Assembly: GCA_023525715.1 (NCBI GenBank)
Contig: CM042012.1
Coordinates: 117,101,298 to 117,165,297 of the forward strand
Source of the DNA: Cichorium intybus
Taxonomy: Eukaryota > Streptophyta > Magnoliopsida > Asterales > Asteraceae
Direction of reading: 5' to 3'
DNA: 64,000 nt
The notes below the pieces were generated by a model. It worked only from the letters and a program-made list of their open reading frames with translations, searched no databases and was not told the DNA's origin. Made by a program: the position numbers and the translations under genes. How positions within the stretch are numbered: the first letter of the stretch is position 1; every line of letters starts with the position of its first letter. This document shows positions 46,660 through 64,000 of this stretch, one piece after another.

Positions 46660-47230
46660 TTAAATAGTTAATCATTCATGACTACAATATTTTATTCATT
46701 CATGATGATTACAATGCCTTATTCATTCATAATTGCAATGCCTTATTCATTCAGGTCTATAACAACATTTTGTTAACTTTTTGTATAAATTTTTACAGAT
46801 CTTATCTGCTCAAACCACATATTCTTGCTCAATTTCAGAAGATTCCTGCCAAAAACGTAAGCAAATCAGGTCTGAAGCTGCTGATTAGAGGAAATGCTGG
46901 TGTATTCATTGATGATTAGCGGGATTCGGTTATGATTACGGGCGTATTCATTTATGATTAGGGGCGTATTCATTTATTTCCATGATTAGGGTGTATTCAC
47001 TTATGATTAGAGGTTTATTCATTTGTGATTACAACTTAACAATATTTTTTATTTCCATAATTTCCTTATATATTTATGATTACGAATGTATTGAATTTTT
47101 TATATTTGCTTTATTCATTTGTGATTACAACTTAACAAGATTGTATCTAATTTGTGCTTTATTCATTTACGATTACAACCATATTGATATATGAATACAA
47201 AATGCGTCTATTCATACATGATTACAAATA
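46660..47230 (+). repeat. Motif array in E1 (ATTCATTTATGATTA type)
   Basis: Variants of TATTCATTTATGATTA and TTCATTCATGATTACAAT recur about a dozen times, irregularly spaced (15-60 bp apart), close to the right terminus of E1. Confidence 0.7.
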
Positions 47231-47550
47231 TTCTGATAAAATAATAGATTTTCAATATCATTGATACTTTGATTTATAAAAAAGAAAAAAAAAAACGTTT
47301 TTTTGAAAAAAGAAACACATTAAATGATAATTTTCTTATTTTTTGGTAATTAAAAAACGGAAAAATAATTAAAAAATAATTGCTTTTTTAGGTAATTATT
47401 AATCAAATCCCTAGATTTTAGGAAATTATCAATTAATTTATTATATTATAATTTAACTAAAATACACAAGTACTAATATGCCATTATAAAATGATTGGTT
47501 CACGTTTGGCCTCTAGTTCTCCACATTTTATTGGTCTCTATATAACCTCT

Positions 47551-48812
<1,262 letters not shown>

Positions 48813-48858
<46 letters not shown>

Positions 48859-48872
48859 CATACATACATACA

Positions 48873-48906
<34 letters not shown>

Positions 48907-48907
48907 C

Positions 48908-48988
<81 letters not shown>
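48813..48988. repeat. (TA)n / (CATA)n array 3 of the chain
   Basis: TA repeats enclosing a CATA-type tetranucleotide stretch at about 48855-48920. Confidence 0.95.
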
Positions 48989-50820
<1,832 letters not shown>

Positions 50821-50899
50821 TGAAGGTTCAAATAAGAACAATTTCAATAATTATTGAAATTGAGAACGTGAGAACAAATATAAGCCACATATTTTTATA

Positions 50900-52250
50900 A
50901 TACGCCTCCATCCGCCCCTTTCCAACACAACCACCACCAAACTTCTACGCCTCCACCACCTCCACTATCCACCGCCAACCCATCTTACCCCACCCATTAC
51001 CGCTCCACCTCACCTTACCCCACCTTACACCCACCCCCCTCGCCCACAAAAAAAATATATTATTTTTAACCACCCACTCCCGCTCTACCCCACCCACCAG
51101 CACCCACCCTACCCTCCCACCCCCCCCCCCCCCGACACAAAAAAAATAATTTCTTTACCACCCACTCCCGCTCCACCCCACCTCACCAACATCATACCCT
51201 ACCCTACCCACCCTACCTTACGCTACCCCCCACCCACCAAAAAAAATTTAATTTTTTTACCACCTACTCTCACTCCACCTCACCCACAAGCAACCAACCC
51301 ACCCCACCCCAACCAACCCTACACCGCCCTCCCCCCGGCCTATAAAAAAATTAATATTTTTTACCAACCACTCCCGCTCCACCCACCCCACCAGCGCCCA
51401 CCCTACCCAACCACCCCACCCCCGCCCACCAAAAATAATTTAATTTTTTTACCACCTACTCATGCTCCACCCCATCCACCGGCACCCACCCCACCCTACC
51501 CTACCCCCTCCCCCTGCCCACGAAAAAAATATTTAATTTTTTTACCACCCACCCTCCGTATCCTACCCGTCCCCACCCCACCCTACCCTACCCTCTACCC
51601 TACCCACCAAAAGAAATTTAATTTTTTTACCACTCACTCCCGCTCCACCCCACCCACCCAACACCCACCCTACCCTACCTACCCCACCCGTAACCTACGC
51701 TAACCTCCCTCACCCGCCGTCCACCAATTTTTTTTTATTTTTTTGCCACACACTCCCGTTCCACCCCACTCATCAGCACCCACCCTACTCTACCTACCCC
51801 ACCCTACTCTACCTCGCCCACCAATTTTTTTTTTAAATTTTTTTACCACCCACCCTACACATACCTACAACATCCTACCTTACCCCCCTCCCCCCTCCCC
51901 TACCGCCCACCAAATTTTTTTAATTTTATTTACCACCCACTCCCGCTCCACCCCACCCACAAGCACTCATTCTACCCTACCCTACCACCCCACGCCCACC
52001 AAATTTTTTTTAAATTTTTTTACCACATGCTTTTGCTCCACCCCACCCACCAGCACCCACCCCACCCCCTACCCTACCCCAACCCAAGCCTACCCTATGC
52101 CCCACCCACCAACACCAACCACCCTACTCACCCCACCAACGCCCGCCTACCAAATAAATTTTTTTAATTTTTTCCCACCCACTCCCGCTCCATTTCACCC
52201 AACAACACCTACACCCACCCCCACCCTATCCTATCCCACCCAACCGTTTA
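50900..52250. repeat. C-rich, G-poor degenerate tandem array in E3
   Basis: About 1.3 kb in which the plus strand contains very few G. Units of roughly 100-150 bp alternate CCACCCACTCCCGCTCCACC and CACCCACCCTACCCTACC with a poly-A/poly-T spacer (AAAAAATTTAATTTTTTTAC). Proline/threonine-rich frames here are composition artefacts. Confidence 0.85.
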
Positions 52251-54075
52251 CATGTGAATGATAGGTTTTAATCATATGTGAATAATAAGGTTTAATCATA
52301 TGTGAATACCAATCTTTAAACACATGTGATTAAATACATATGATAGGAAAATTATTTAACAATATTAAGAATATTTTTTGTTAAATTGTAATTGTTAAAA
52401 CCTATAAATATCATGAAAATGTTTTGTTGATAATATATATTCGTGGATTTGATAAGTTTTTTGTCCAATCACATGTGATTAAACCTTGTTATTCATATAT
52501 GAATATGCATATAACAAACTTTTTATTTTTTAATAATTTTTCTTATTATATTTATTTAATCACATGTGACTAAAACATGTTGTTCATATGTAAATATGTA
52601 CATAACAATTTATTTTTATTTTTTAATTATTTTTCTTATTATATGTATTCAATCACATGTGATTAAAACATGTTCTATTACAGCATATTTACATACGAAT
52701 AACAAGTTCTAATCACATGTGAATAGCATGGTATAGATAAATATGTTTACATGTAGTAATAAAAATGCTTAAATATGTAAAGAACCAATACTTTGTGACA
52801 TAAGAACCAAATCAACAAGTAGATAGAGAATTCGTTATGTGCATATTCACATGTGAATAACAGGTTTTAATCACATGTGAATAATATGGTTTTATCACAT
52901 GTGAATAGCTTAATCATATGTGATCGACAATGTTTAATCACATGTGATTAAATACATATTATAAGAAAAATTATTTAAAAATAAAAAATTATGTATATAC
53001 ATATTTATATATGAATAACATGTTTTAATCACATGTGAATATGTGAATAACAAGGTTTAATCACACTTGATTGTAAAAAAAACTTATCACATGTGATTGA
53101 AGAAATTCTGGTTAAGACATTTCATCGAACCACATATGTGCATCCTTCTTCTTCAGCTTATGTGCACCTCTAGCATAATTTAATTACATGTGAGTAACAG
53201 GTTTTAATCATATGTGAATAAACTATTAAGAAATAAAAAATTCGTTATGTGCATATTCACATGTGAATAAAAGGTTTTAATCACATGTGAGTAATAGGGT
53301 TTTATCACATATGAATAGCTTAATCATATGTGATCAACAATTTAATCACATGTGATTAAATACATATAATAAGAAAAATTCTTTAAAAATAAAAAATTCA
53401 TTAAGCACATATTTACATATGAATAATATATTTAAATCATATGTGATTGAATACTTGTAATAACAAAAATTATCAAAAAAATTCTATTTGAGCATATTAA
53501 CATACAAATAACAAGTTTTAATCACATTTTTCTGTTTATTCAAGTTGTCGTTCTAAAAAATGTGAATAACATGGTCTAATTACATGTGAGTAACATGTTT
53601 TAATCGTATGTGAATAAATTATTAAGAAAAAAAAAGTTCGTTATGTGCATATTCACATGTGAATAACAAGTTTTAATCACTTGTGAATAATAGGGTTTTA
53701 TCACATGTGAATAGCTTAATCATATGTGATCAACAATGTTTAATCACATGTGATTAAATACATATAATAAGAAAATTTATTTAAAAATAAAAAATTCGTT
53801 TATGTACATATTTACATATGAATAATATGTTTTAATCACATGTGAATAGCTTAACCATATGTAAATAACAAGGTTTAATCACATGTGATTGAATACATAT
53901 AATAAGAAAAATTATTAAAAAATAAAAAAAAAATATTTGAGTATATTCACATATGTATAACAAGTTCTAATCACATGTGAATAGCATGTTCTAATTAGAT
54001 GTGATTAACAGGTTTTAATCATATGTGATTAAATATTGTTATTCACATATGATTAAACTATTCACATGTGATTTA
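52250..54075. repeat. CACATGTG palindrome array with a roughly 400-bp period in E3
   Basis: Several dozen copies of CACATGTG, CATATGTG or close variants, usually inside TTAATCACATGTGAATA. A longer unit starting TTCGTTATGTGCATATTCAC begins at 52831, 53241 and 53637, giving periods of about 410 and 396 bp. CACATGTG is a palindromic E-box-type site (CANNTG core), so bHLH proteins could bind, but no regulatory role is shown. Confidence 0.85.
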
Positions 54076-55188
54076 AATAAATTTTCTTATTAAATTTTCT
54101 TTGAAGCATTTCATCTAACACCTTTAGTGCGCTGCTTGTTTTGTTCGTTTTATGACTTTCCCAAGACCATTTAAAGTACCATAGCTGAACAAATAGCTTC
54201 ATAACAAATACAATCAATAACCACTTGATCATTTGTATTTGTCACTACTAATTTTCTTACTATATGTATTTAAATAAATTTTCTTATTAACTTTTCTTTG
54301 AAGCATTTTATCGAACACTTTATTGCGTTGCTTCTCATACGAAGTAATAGTTCTACATATTTTGTCTAAAAACTACTTTATTACATAAACTATAATATAC
54401 ACAAACCATCATAAAAAAATATTTATTCATATTATCTTCCAAACCCAAATTCCTAATCCGGTTTTCTTTCAATCCAAGCTTATGACAATATGGAATCTAT
54501 TTTTTCCAGTGACGTATGTTACATAATACCTTATTAAATAATCCAAATTTTTTGGAAATTCGTCATTATAAATAATTTGAGCACTCTACAATTGTGAAAG
54601 GGTTCCCGGTTCTCTTTTTTTTTTTACGAGTGTTGGGATTGAAATTATTATTCACATGGAAACTCCTTGTTACGAATGTCCATGATACGCCGGCATAAAT
54701 GACGGAACAGTAAAGAATATTTAATCAATAAATCAACCAATTCAATTTACTTCTAGTTGAATCCCGTTCAGAATTAATTGGAATGAGAACCGATACCTAA
54801 ATCAGAAATAACCAATTGTTCTAGGTTTCGTATCCATTGATGAATGAGAATTGATTGCAGGCTTTGTGTTCATTGATTTCCATCGTCAATCCTCAAATCG
54901 CAACTCAAGTCCTGAAATCATTGTTCCTAAAATCACAAGTCAGAACTAAGAAGATGACTTACCATTAGCATGATTGACTGGTTTGATTGCAGGTTGTGTC
55001 TACTTCTCGCAAATCAGAACTAACACGATGAAATCATGAAATAGCAAATCGGTTTGGTGTTTATTGCTCACTGAAAACATTTAATTTGTATTTGGATGGA
55101 GGGGGCGCATCGGGGGACTTTTTTAAATTACGTGGTCCAGATTTGTTCTCATGTTCTCAGTTTAATAATTGTTCTCATTTTAACCTCC

Positions 55189-55193
<5 letters not shown>

Positions 55194-55283
<90 letters not shown>
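55194..55283. repeat. (TA)n array 5 of the chain
   Basis: 90 bp of TA shared as border by E3 and E4. Confidence 0.95.
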
Positions 55284-57400
<2,117 letters not shown>

Positions 57401-57562
57401 GTTGGTAACATAAAATATCAAAATAAACACATACAAGTTACCAAAGAAGCCATGCATGGACTTTTCATACCAGAATAAAATCGTCTGTGGCTTCCAAACA
57501 CTAAGAATATCCATATAATCTTGAAATCTAAACATGCATGCAAAGATGGCTCTGATACCAAT

Positions 57563-57823
57563 TGTTGGGTCTTGTTCAAATAAGTATTTAAAATATTTTA
57601 TAACATTCAATGGAAGCAAAATAAATTTGAACAACATAAATTGTATTTATCCCCACCAAAAGATCAAAATTGCATGCAATGTAAATATTTAAAATAACAA
57701 CCATAGAAAGTTAAGAGGTACAACCTTTGGAGCCTTTGAAACTTTGTAGAAGAAGGTTGTTGAAGGCAATTAGGAAGCAAAGTAGACTCCCTCTAAAGTA
57801 AGCCCACCACAAGTGTCCCAACA
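57563..57823 (-). repeat. Copia-type LTR (minus strand) with primer site
   Basis: On the minus strand this 261-bp segment starts TGTTGGGACAC and ends GACCCAACA, directly followed by ATTGGTATCAGAGCC (57547-57562), a tRNA-Met primer site. So it is a 5' LTR whose element runs towards lower coordinates. The partner LTR was not found in the window and internal genes are not recognisable, so the element is truncated or heavily decayed. Confidence 0.65.
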
Positions 57824-58235
57824 CTAATGTATGGTAGTCCTGATCTTGCAAAGCACTTGTTCTTGAGCTTGAACGACAAAACAAATTTCACCAACCAAGA
57901 GACACAAGTGTGTATGTATTTTCTCATACTTATTATAGAAATTGAGGTGATATGTGGAGTGAATATGTAAGAGTCCAAAGCATAATGTAGGAGTCCAAAG
58001 CGTAATCATTTGTCTTGGTTCTCATCTTTGCATGCATTAGTCCTATTCCTAAAAGCAACCCATAATAAACACCATCTCCAAGGCCCTTATGGCTAGCTTA
58101 ATGAGTGAGAAAAGAAAGAGAAATTTCCCTCTCTTACTTTTATATTTTATAAAACCAACTTCTACCTTTTATAAAATATAAATCCTATTTTTACAAAACA
58201 AGCTTTCAAACCATTAAATATATAATTGAACACTT

Positions 58236-58319
<84 letters not shown>

Positions 58320-58640
58320 TACCATTTGAAAATATATAACTAATATATTTATTTTATTTTATTTAACACCTAAATTAAATAAAAGGTTATTCCAGCCTAT
58401 TTAAATAATTTAACTCATTAAATAATATAAATACCACACTTATAAAATTCATACAATATGAATTATAAATAAACACACTAATTTTAGAAACATTATTATT
58501 TTCAGAAAATAACAATTCTCTAAAATTAAACTGCAAGAATTATGTCATTTTATCATGAATCAAATTCAACACATAAAATGATCAAATTGGTGTCTAACTT
58601 GTTATTGGTGTGATCCTATAGATCAAATGTTATTAGCAAT
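57824..58640. repeat. Intergenic with a (TA)n array
   Basis: (TA)n of about 78 bp at 58239-58316. Its borders show none of the terminal motifs seen in the 45-55.7 kb chain, so this looks like an ordinary microsatellite. Confidence 0.6.
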
Positions 58641-58648
58641 ATCATTTT

Positions 58649-59356
58649 ATGTTCATACTTGGGTATATTGATCCAACACGCATGGACTTCGACACCAGAC
58701 TAAGCCCATCACTTGACAAACCAACAACAGACTTGCCAAAATATCGAAGCGTGATAGGTTCTCTATTATCCTTAATTTCTAGACATTCTGATATCATGTT
58801 CTTTTTCTGTAATTATGCAAGGTATCAGGAGAACCTTAGAGAATCTCATCTAACTATTTCAAACTCTGGGAACACCTTCTCTTGGTTTATAGTATCCAAC
58901 AAACTATGGTTTCTTCATACAAGCCTATTCGGATGTAAAATTGATCGAAAGAGAACCATAGGTGCATGTCAATTTCTTGATGGTAAACTCATAAGTTGGC
59001 AATTCAAAAGGCAAACATGTGTCAATTTCTAGTGTGAAAGCTGAGTACATTGATGTTGCTGCTTGCACATCACATATTATATGGATTCAGAGTCAACTTC
59101 ATGATTATGCCATAAATGGAAAGTGAATCCCTCTTATGATTCTTAGAGTGTTATACGTATATGCCATAATCCAATTTATCATTTAAAAACCAAACACATC
59201 TCACTTACTTTCACTTCATAAAGGACCATGTTGAAGAAGGCAACATTGAAGTCCACTTTGTTTAGACTCAAGATTAATTGTGATACATCTTCACAAAACC
59301 CCTTGATGAAAAATATTTCATGAGGATTCTTAATGGTCTTGGGATGATTGACGCAA
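58649..59356 (+). pseudogene. Copia pol relic (reverse transcriptase end and RNase H)
   Basis: Broken frames contain LPKYRSVIGSLLSLISRHSD, FGCKIDRKRTIGACQFLDGK and LISW, then after frameshifts SVKAEYIDVAACTSHIIWIQ and, near 59305, a degenerate Copia pol C-terminus (a TKPL-like motif, then RILNGLG). These are the closing motifs of Copia pol. No LTR was tied to it. Confidence 0.8.
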
Positions 59357-59499
59357 GATTAATTTGTGATACATCTTCAGATACGTGAATACTCTATGAA
59401 TGCTAAAATTTTCACATCCTTATGTTATCGAATTATACAAAGTCTTCATCTCTTTTCAACTTGAATCAACTCATACTTTCTGAACAATAAGCTTTTGTA

Positions 59500-60030
59500 A
59501 AATGTGCATTTTTTTACTAAATAGTTTTTAGTGTTCACCATCGAAGCTTCACTAGGCTTTTGTAATGATTCTTCAAACTGAAAATATAATATATTTGAAT
59601 GATTCTTCAGAACCGACGACTTTACTATTCAATACAGAAGTTTCATTGTACTTTTGTAACAAGTTTCTAAACTTTCTCTTGGGACATTTATTGTTCGTTA
59701 CAGAAGCTTTGGTGGTCTTCTATAATCCATTCTTTCAAAATTTCTCCTATTCACCACAGAATCTTTGCTATGCTCCTATAATCACTTTTATTCTGTCCTT
59801 GACACCAAATCGATTACTCTTCACTATAGAATCTTCAATACTATTCTGCAAATAAATTTGTTGAATCATAAAAGCTAATTGTAAAAGCTTTAGTATGTGT
59901 CTTCAAAGTTCTTGAAAATACAGGGCGAATCTCAATGTAACACTCTTTATGCTTTGAGAACAATTATGGTCTTCATGTTGTCATTACAAAATGTTATTGT
60001 TCATTCATGAATCTTCGCCATTCTTTGATG
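59500..60030 (+). repeat. Degenerate tandem repeat downstream of the Copia relic
   Basis: About six or seven diverged units of roughly 60 bp, each with a phrase like CACAGAAGCTTCACTA followed by CTTTTGTAA (59540, 59630, 59700, 59755, 59822, 59885). Probably the non-coding tail of the same element. Confidence 0.5.
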
Positions 60031-60800
60031 ATCAAAAGTAACATACTAAAGTCTTAAATTCATGCATTTGAGGATTATTTGAAAATATTTTATTCATATA
60101 ATATGTAGTTACCTTTTGTTGAAATCTATTCAAATCTTAATAGTTAAGAACTACTCATCTGAAAATTCTCAAATATTGATTTAAATATATTTGGTCTGGA
60201 ACTAAGGGGCTTAATTGAACACTTATACTGATACTCTGACTTTATTATACCTTAGCATGTGTCTTCGCTAATGTGAATTGATATATTTGGGATAAGCCTT
60301 GCAACACCATATTATTCCACAAACATTTTTGTATGACGTTAAGGCTAATACGCACTACATATTTGCTTTTTTTGCCGAAGTCTTTGATGGTGGATTATTA
60401 TTTATTAACCCTATGGTTCCTTCATTCGCTTAAATAATTCATTAATCAAATCCCATGTGAATCTGGTGTTGCTTCTAAGTGCTCAAGAATCGAAATAGAA
60501 TGATATTATTAACATATAATCATATAGGGTCGCATCAATAACAAGTTAGAAACCTTCATGATCATTTTAACTTCTGAAATTGGTTCATGTTAAAATATCT
60601 TAACTCTTGTGTTTGTTATTTTATGAAAAAAATATTGTATCTTAGTTTGATTCATATGTTATGAATTAATTTAATTCATAAAGTATGAATTAATATACTA
60701 TGGTAAATATATCATTTAGTTGGTTAAATGATTTAAATGAGCTTGCATATTTTTAGTTAACCACAAGTTAAATATAATTGACAATTCATATGGTATAATT

Positions 60801-60880
<80 letters not shown>

Positions 60881-61267
60881 TAGTAAAAAAATTGAATTTG
60901 TGATTTGACAGAGGGACAAAGGTACCTTATGTCAGAGGAATTGGGCGACCTTTGCAGACATGGCGTAGAATTGGAAGTTCATTGGCGGTTTATGCTAACA
61001 TGTCCAACTCTAATTGGTTGTGAAACACATGCGCATTAAATGTAGGGTAATCTTAAATAAACCCCCTCCATGTGTGTAGGTGTGTGTGTTATGTGGGTTG
61101 ACTTCCACACATACATGTCACATCAGGAAGGGTTTATTTACCAATACCCTAAATGTATTCTCTGTCTGTTTGTCTCTCTTTCTATCTCTCCATTTCTCTC
61201 TCTCTCTTTCCAATCAAGTGCTATCATATATATACCGTCATTTGCCCATGATTTCAAGCCTTACCAT
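60030..61267. other. Intergenic with a (TA)n array
   Basis: (TA)n at 60805-60878. A short CT-rich microsatellite lies at 61166-61210. No gene. Confidence 0.5.
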
Positions 61268-61640
61268 GTAACACCCTACACTTTTAGAACCATTTTTACA
61301 AAGTAGTTTTCACACTTTAATGATTAACCTTGATGATCGAATTGTGGTTTAGCAAAAACCAACAAGCTAGAAAGCTACAAAATACAAATCCATGGGGTTA
61401 CAATTCATAGGATCAAAAGTCATAGATAAAAGCATTACAATTTGTAACATCCCACACTTGCATGTAACACAATATCGTCCGCTTTAGGCCACCCAGCTTC
61501 AAAACTTCCTAGGGGGTCATCCATCATGGAATTTATCCCACCCGGACATGCTTAACTATAGAGTTCTTATGAGATCTACTTCCCTCACGGCTTTAAAACA
61601 CGTTGTGACACGATTTAGTTTTCCAAAAGTGCTAACTTGA
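61268..61640 (-). repeat. LTR-like repeat remnant
   Basis: Two segments begin TGTAACACCCTACAC (61268) and TGTAACATCCCACAC (61444). Read on the minus strand they end in the GTGTTACA / GATGTTACA style of the large Gypsy LTRs in this window. Full boundaries not found. Confidence 0.35.
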
Positions 61641-61957
61641 CACAATTTAGTTTTCCAACAAACATAAAGTGTTAATTCATCATCAAAATCTTCTAGTCAA
61701 TACAAAAACTTTAAAACTAACAATTACTCATCTATTATCGCTAAAGGAGTTTTCCCTTGATCTTGTCCCCTTCTATTCCGTATTGCATCTTCAATTCCTA
61801 GTAAAAACGAGAGTACAAGAAAAAATATATATAGTTAGTACTTAGTAACATGTCAATTAGAAAATTCTACTAAAGAAATAATTTTACCTTTGGTGACCTC
61901 GTCATCGCTTCAAAGTTGATCAATATTGTCAATTATTGATTTTCGTGATTTCCTCAC

Positions 61958-63759
61958 TCAAGCTTGGGTGCAAACCAAAGATTCAAATATAGGTGTCACC
62001 AAATTAGTCCGATAAGGGTCTAGAATTCGTCCACTGATACTAATAGCCGACTCTAATGCCACCTTTGAGATTTGAATCCCCAATAGATCTAAAATGTTAA
62101 AATAAAGATGTCATATTTTCTAAAAACTGTATTAAGTAACTTATAAAAATATATTAGAATTGTACCTTTGACCATACGGGCAAGTATCGGGTAACAATAT
62201 GCATTAACTTTCCACCATGAAAGTATCGACTTCGATACCCCACTTTCTGGGCTTCTAAAATAGTCAATATGAACCTGATTGCAGTGATTCCACAGCCTAA
62301 AATCAACTATTAATCATGAAATTTAAGTTGGAAAATTTTAGATTGATCCGACATCGTACGAAGTTTTGACGACGGTTACAAAAACGAGACAAAATATAGA
62401 AAACTAAATTTAAAACTGCACAAAACAGGTTTGATATCCTGTGTTCGGGGGATTGTAAAACAATCAATATGAATCCGATTGCAGTGATCCCAGAGTCTAA
62501 AATGTACTATTAATCATGAACTTTATGCTGGAAAAAGGTTAGTTCAAACTGACTTCGTATGAAGTCATGAAGAAAGTTACAAAAACAAGACAGAATGCTC
62601 CAAAAACAGAATAATATAACGTGAAATACATTACCACAAACCGAGTATGTCATGAAGGCTTCTTCCAAGTCAACCGTCCTTTTTAGTAGCTCATATGTTG
62701 AGTTCCAACGGGTGGGAAAATCATTGCATAAAAACTTTTTGGATTTCAAGTCTTCATCTTTCATGCACTTCTTGAATCGCGTAATTTGTTGAGTCGAATT
62801 TCTAATATACTGAACTGCTTTTTGGATGCACGTCACACTACTTTGACACACACTAAGCCCATCTTTGACAATTAAGTTTAAGATATGAGCCATACACCTA
62901 ATGTGTAAATGTTTGTCGTCATCGTAAAAGTTTGGTAACATTTCTCTAAGATACTCTACCGCCTCGTCATAGCGTTGTCTACGTTAATTGTCATGACTTT
63001 TTTATACCCTACCCTTGGATACAATCAACTATTTCGTTTCCAATATCCTCATCCTTATGAATTTCTATCGGCCTAAAGTTTATTATACGTGTATGCATTA
63101 CTCAATTTTCGTTAATTAAATGGGTGGTGAGAACCATGTAATTAATCATTTAACATGAGCTTGTCCGCGCGTCGGTTGTCGAAAGGACTATATTCAAAGG
63201 GTTACATAAAAATTTCAATAATTTGTTTCTTTCTTCAACGAAATAATCTAAAACATCCTAGGAAATTATAAATCGTGTGGGTAACACGACTTTCCCGTTT
63301 ATTGCATTCGTGTATTCGATGAATGTCTCGTTTTCAACATATTGGAATGACAATTTACCAACAATAAATAAATTTAGCAATGCGTTTTCGATTCTTTTCA
63401 CATCATGTTTCCAAACACTTACATTACCCTTCCGGTCCCTTCTTTTTTAAATTGTAATGTGGTTTGATTTTTCACTTTCTTATTTTTCGAGTTATCTTTA
63501 CAACAATTATAGTGTTTTTGTAAACTTGATGTACCATTTTTATGGTATCGGCCTTGATCATGCATGAGCAAAAACTGCATTTGCCATACCTAGTCGATAC
63601 ACCATCAACATCAATCATCTCTTTTGTAAAATATTGCCAATAAATCGAAAAGTTTTTTCTTTTGTTGAGTTTGTCCCTCTTTTCCTTTTTGTGGTGCTTG
63701 TGAAGGTTGTGGTGGTTCTTGGGTATTTGGAATAAATTCATCTTACGCCTAAAAGACAT
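61958..63759 (-). pseudogene. hAT transposase with introns, decayed (minus strand)
   Basis: In transcription order: a BED-type zinc finger (63472-63759: IYWQYFTKEMIDVDG, GKCSFCSCMIKADTIK; then, frameshifted, LQKHYN and NQTTLQFKKEGTG); a middle part with QYVENETFIEYTNAINGKVV; a catalytic part 62635-62941 (LHIRCMAHILNLIVKDGLS, DFPTRWNSTYELLKRTVDLE); then two spliced C-terminal exons, 62166-62254 (SILSWWKVNAYCYPILARM) and 61958-62089 (VALESAISISGRILDPYRTN), joined by a phase-1 intron with GTACAA and TTTTAG ends. Stops and frameshifts break the frame, and part of the region between 62255 and 62635 is lost. It encodes the DNA-binding, RNase-H-like and dimerisation parts of a plant hAT transposase. 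Termini were not found; the element may run past the window. Confidence 0.8.
62270..62595. repeat. Direct duplication inside the hAT relic
   Basis: The phrase TGATTGCAGTGATTCCA...CTATTAATCATGAA at 62277-62320 recurs as CGATTGCAGTGATCCCA...CTATTAATCATGAA at 62476-62519, and both continue with similar TACGAAGT...GTTACAAAAAC sequence. Period about 200 bp. It lies where coding sequence is missing. Confidence 0.65.
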
Positions 63760-64000
63760 AAACGCATACTAATACATTAATGAAAACCAAATATTAATAA
63801 CTTCATTACAAAAAACCTACTACAAAAACCTAGTTAAGTTCATTGTCAAAAGTTGCAAACCAATATTAACATATAACTGTCAAAACTTCATTACCAATAA
63901 CCTAGTACAATACAAAAATACATTGTCAAAAAAACCAAAAATTATCTTAACTTGGAACAATGAAACCTAGTACAATACAATCTTTCCAATGATCATTAAG
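63760..64000. other. Window end, no gene seen
   Basis: AT-rich with repeated CCTAGTACAATACAA phrases (63900-63975). Possibly the 5' part of the hAT element, unproven. Confidence 0.3.

Noticed and set aside
51743..52261. 172-codon proline/threonine-rich frame
   Set aside because: Explained by the G-poor, C-rich tandem array; no signal peptide, no domain, and composition matches neighbouring non-coding units.
58239..58316. Further beads of the TA-flanked family at the (TA)n arrays near 58.2 and 60.8 kb
   Set aside because: The borders lack the AGGTT / ATTATTGTG terminal motifs and do not pair with each other as inverted repeats.

Overview
The window is nuclear DNA of a plant, most likely a eudicot (possibly Asteraceae, low confidence). 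The genes have GT-AG introns, the proteins belong to plant-only families, and most of the sequence is retrotransposons, hAT and Mutator-like elements, foldback elements and long (TA)n microsatellites. No tRNA, rRNA or CRISPR array was seen.

Two genes anchor the window: a direct duplicate pair of secreted, proline-rich Root_cap / LEA-related proteins. Copy 1 (6639-8518) looks intact, with two exons and about 547 codons. Copy 2 (39067-44292) has the same structure and a longer proline-rich region. It is split in exon 1 by a 2,368-bp LTR element with 404-bp LTRs that look identical, a perfect 5-bp target duplication and only a gag gene (TR-GAG type). About 1 kb of promoter was duplicated with each copy.

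Almost everything between the pair (8.6-38 kb) is nested transposons. In order: a Mutator-like element carrying a captured AGC-kinase fragment (about 9.86-11.42 kb); a chromovirus-type LTR element (12.04-24.6 kb) whose 5' LTR was entered by a (TA)n-flanked element, which was itself entered by a 6.5-kb Athila-derived non-autonomous element; a hAT transposase relic; a 10-kb decayed Copia element (25.0-35.0 kb) interrupted by two solo LTRs; and a 1.9-kb hAT element with an 8-bp target duplication.

The right side (45-55.7 kb) is a beads-on-a-string chain of (TA)n arrays. They separate elements that begin and end with related inverted termini directly at the (TA)n border. Each bead carries its own array of short palindrome-like motifs. 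One bead contains two exons (100 bp and 42 bp) of an AGAMOUS-clade MADS-box gene, so this element type seems able to capture genes. I regard this microsatellite-bound family as the best candidate for an under-described system here. The last 8 kb hold a Copia LTR, a Copia pol relic, an LTR-like repeat and an intron-bearing hAT transposase relic on the minus strand.

Coordinates and motifs were read by eye. No alignment or database search was run.
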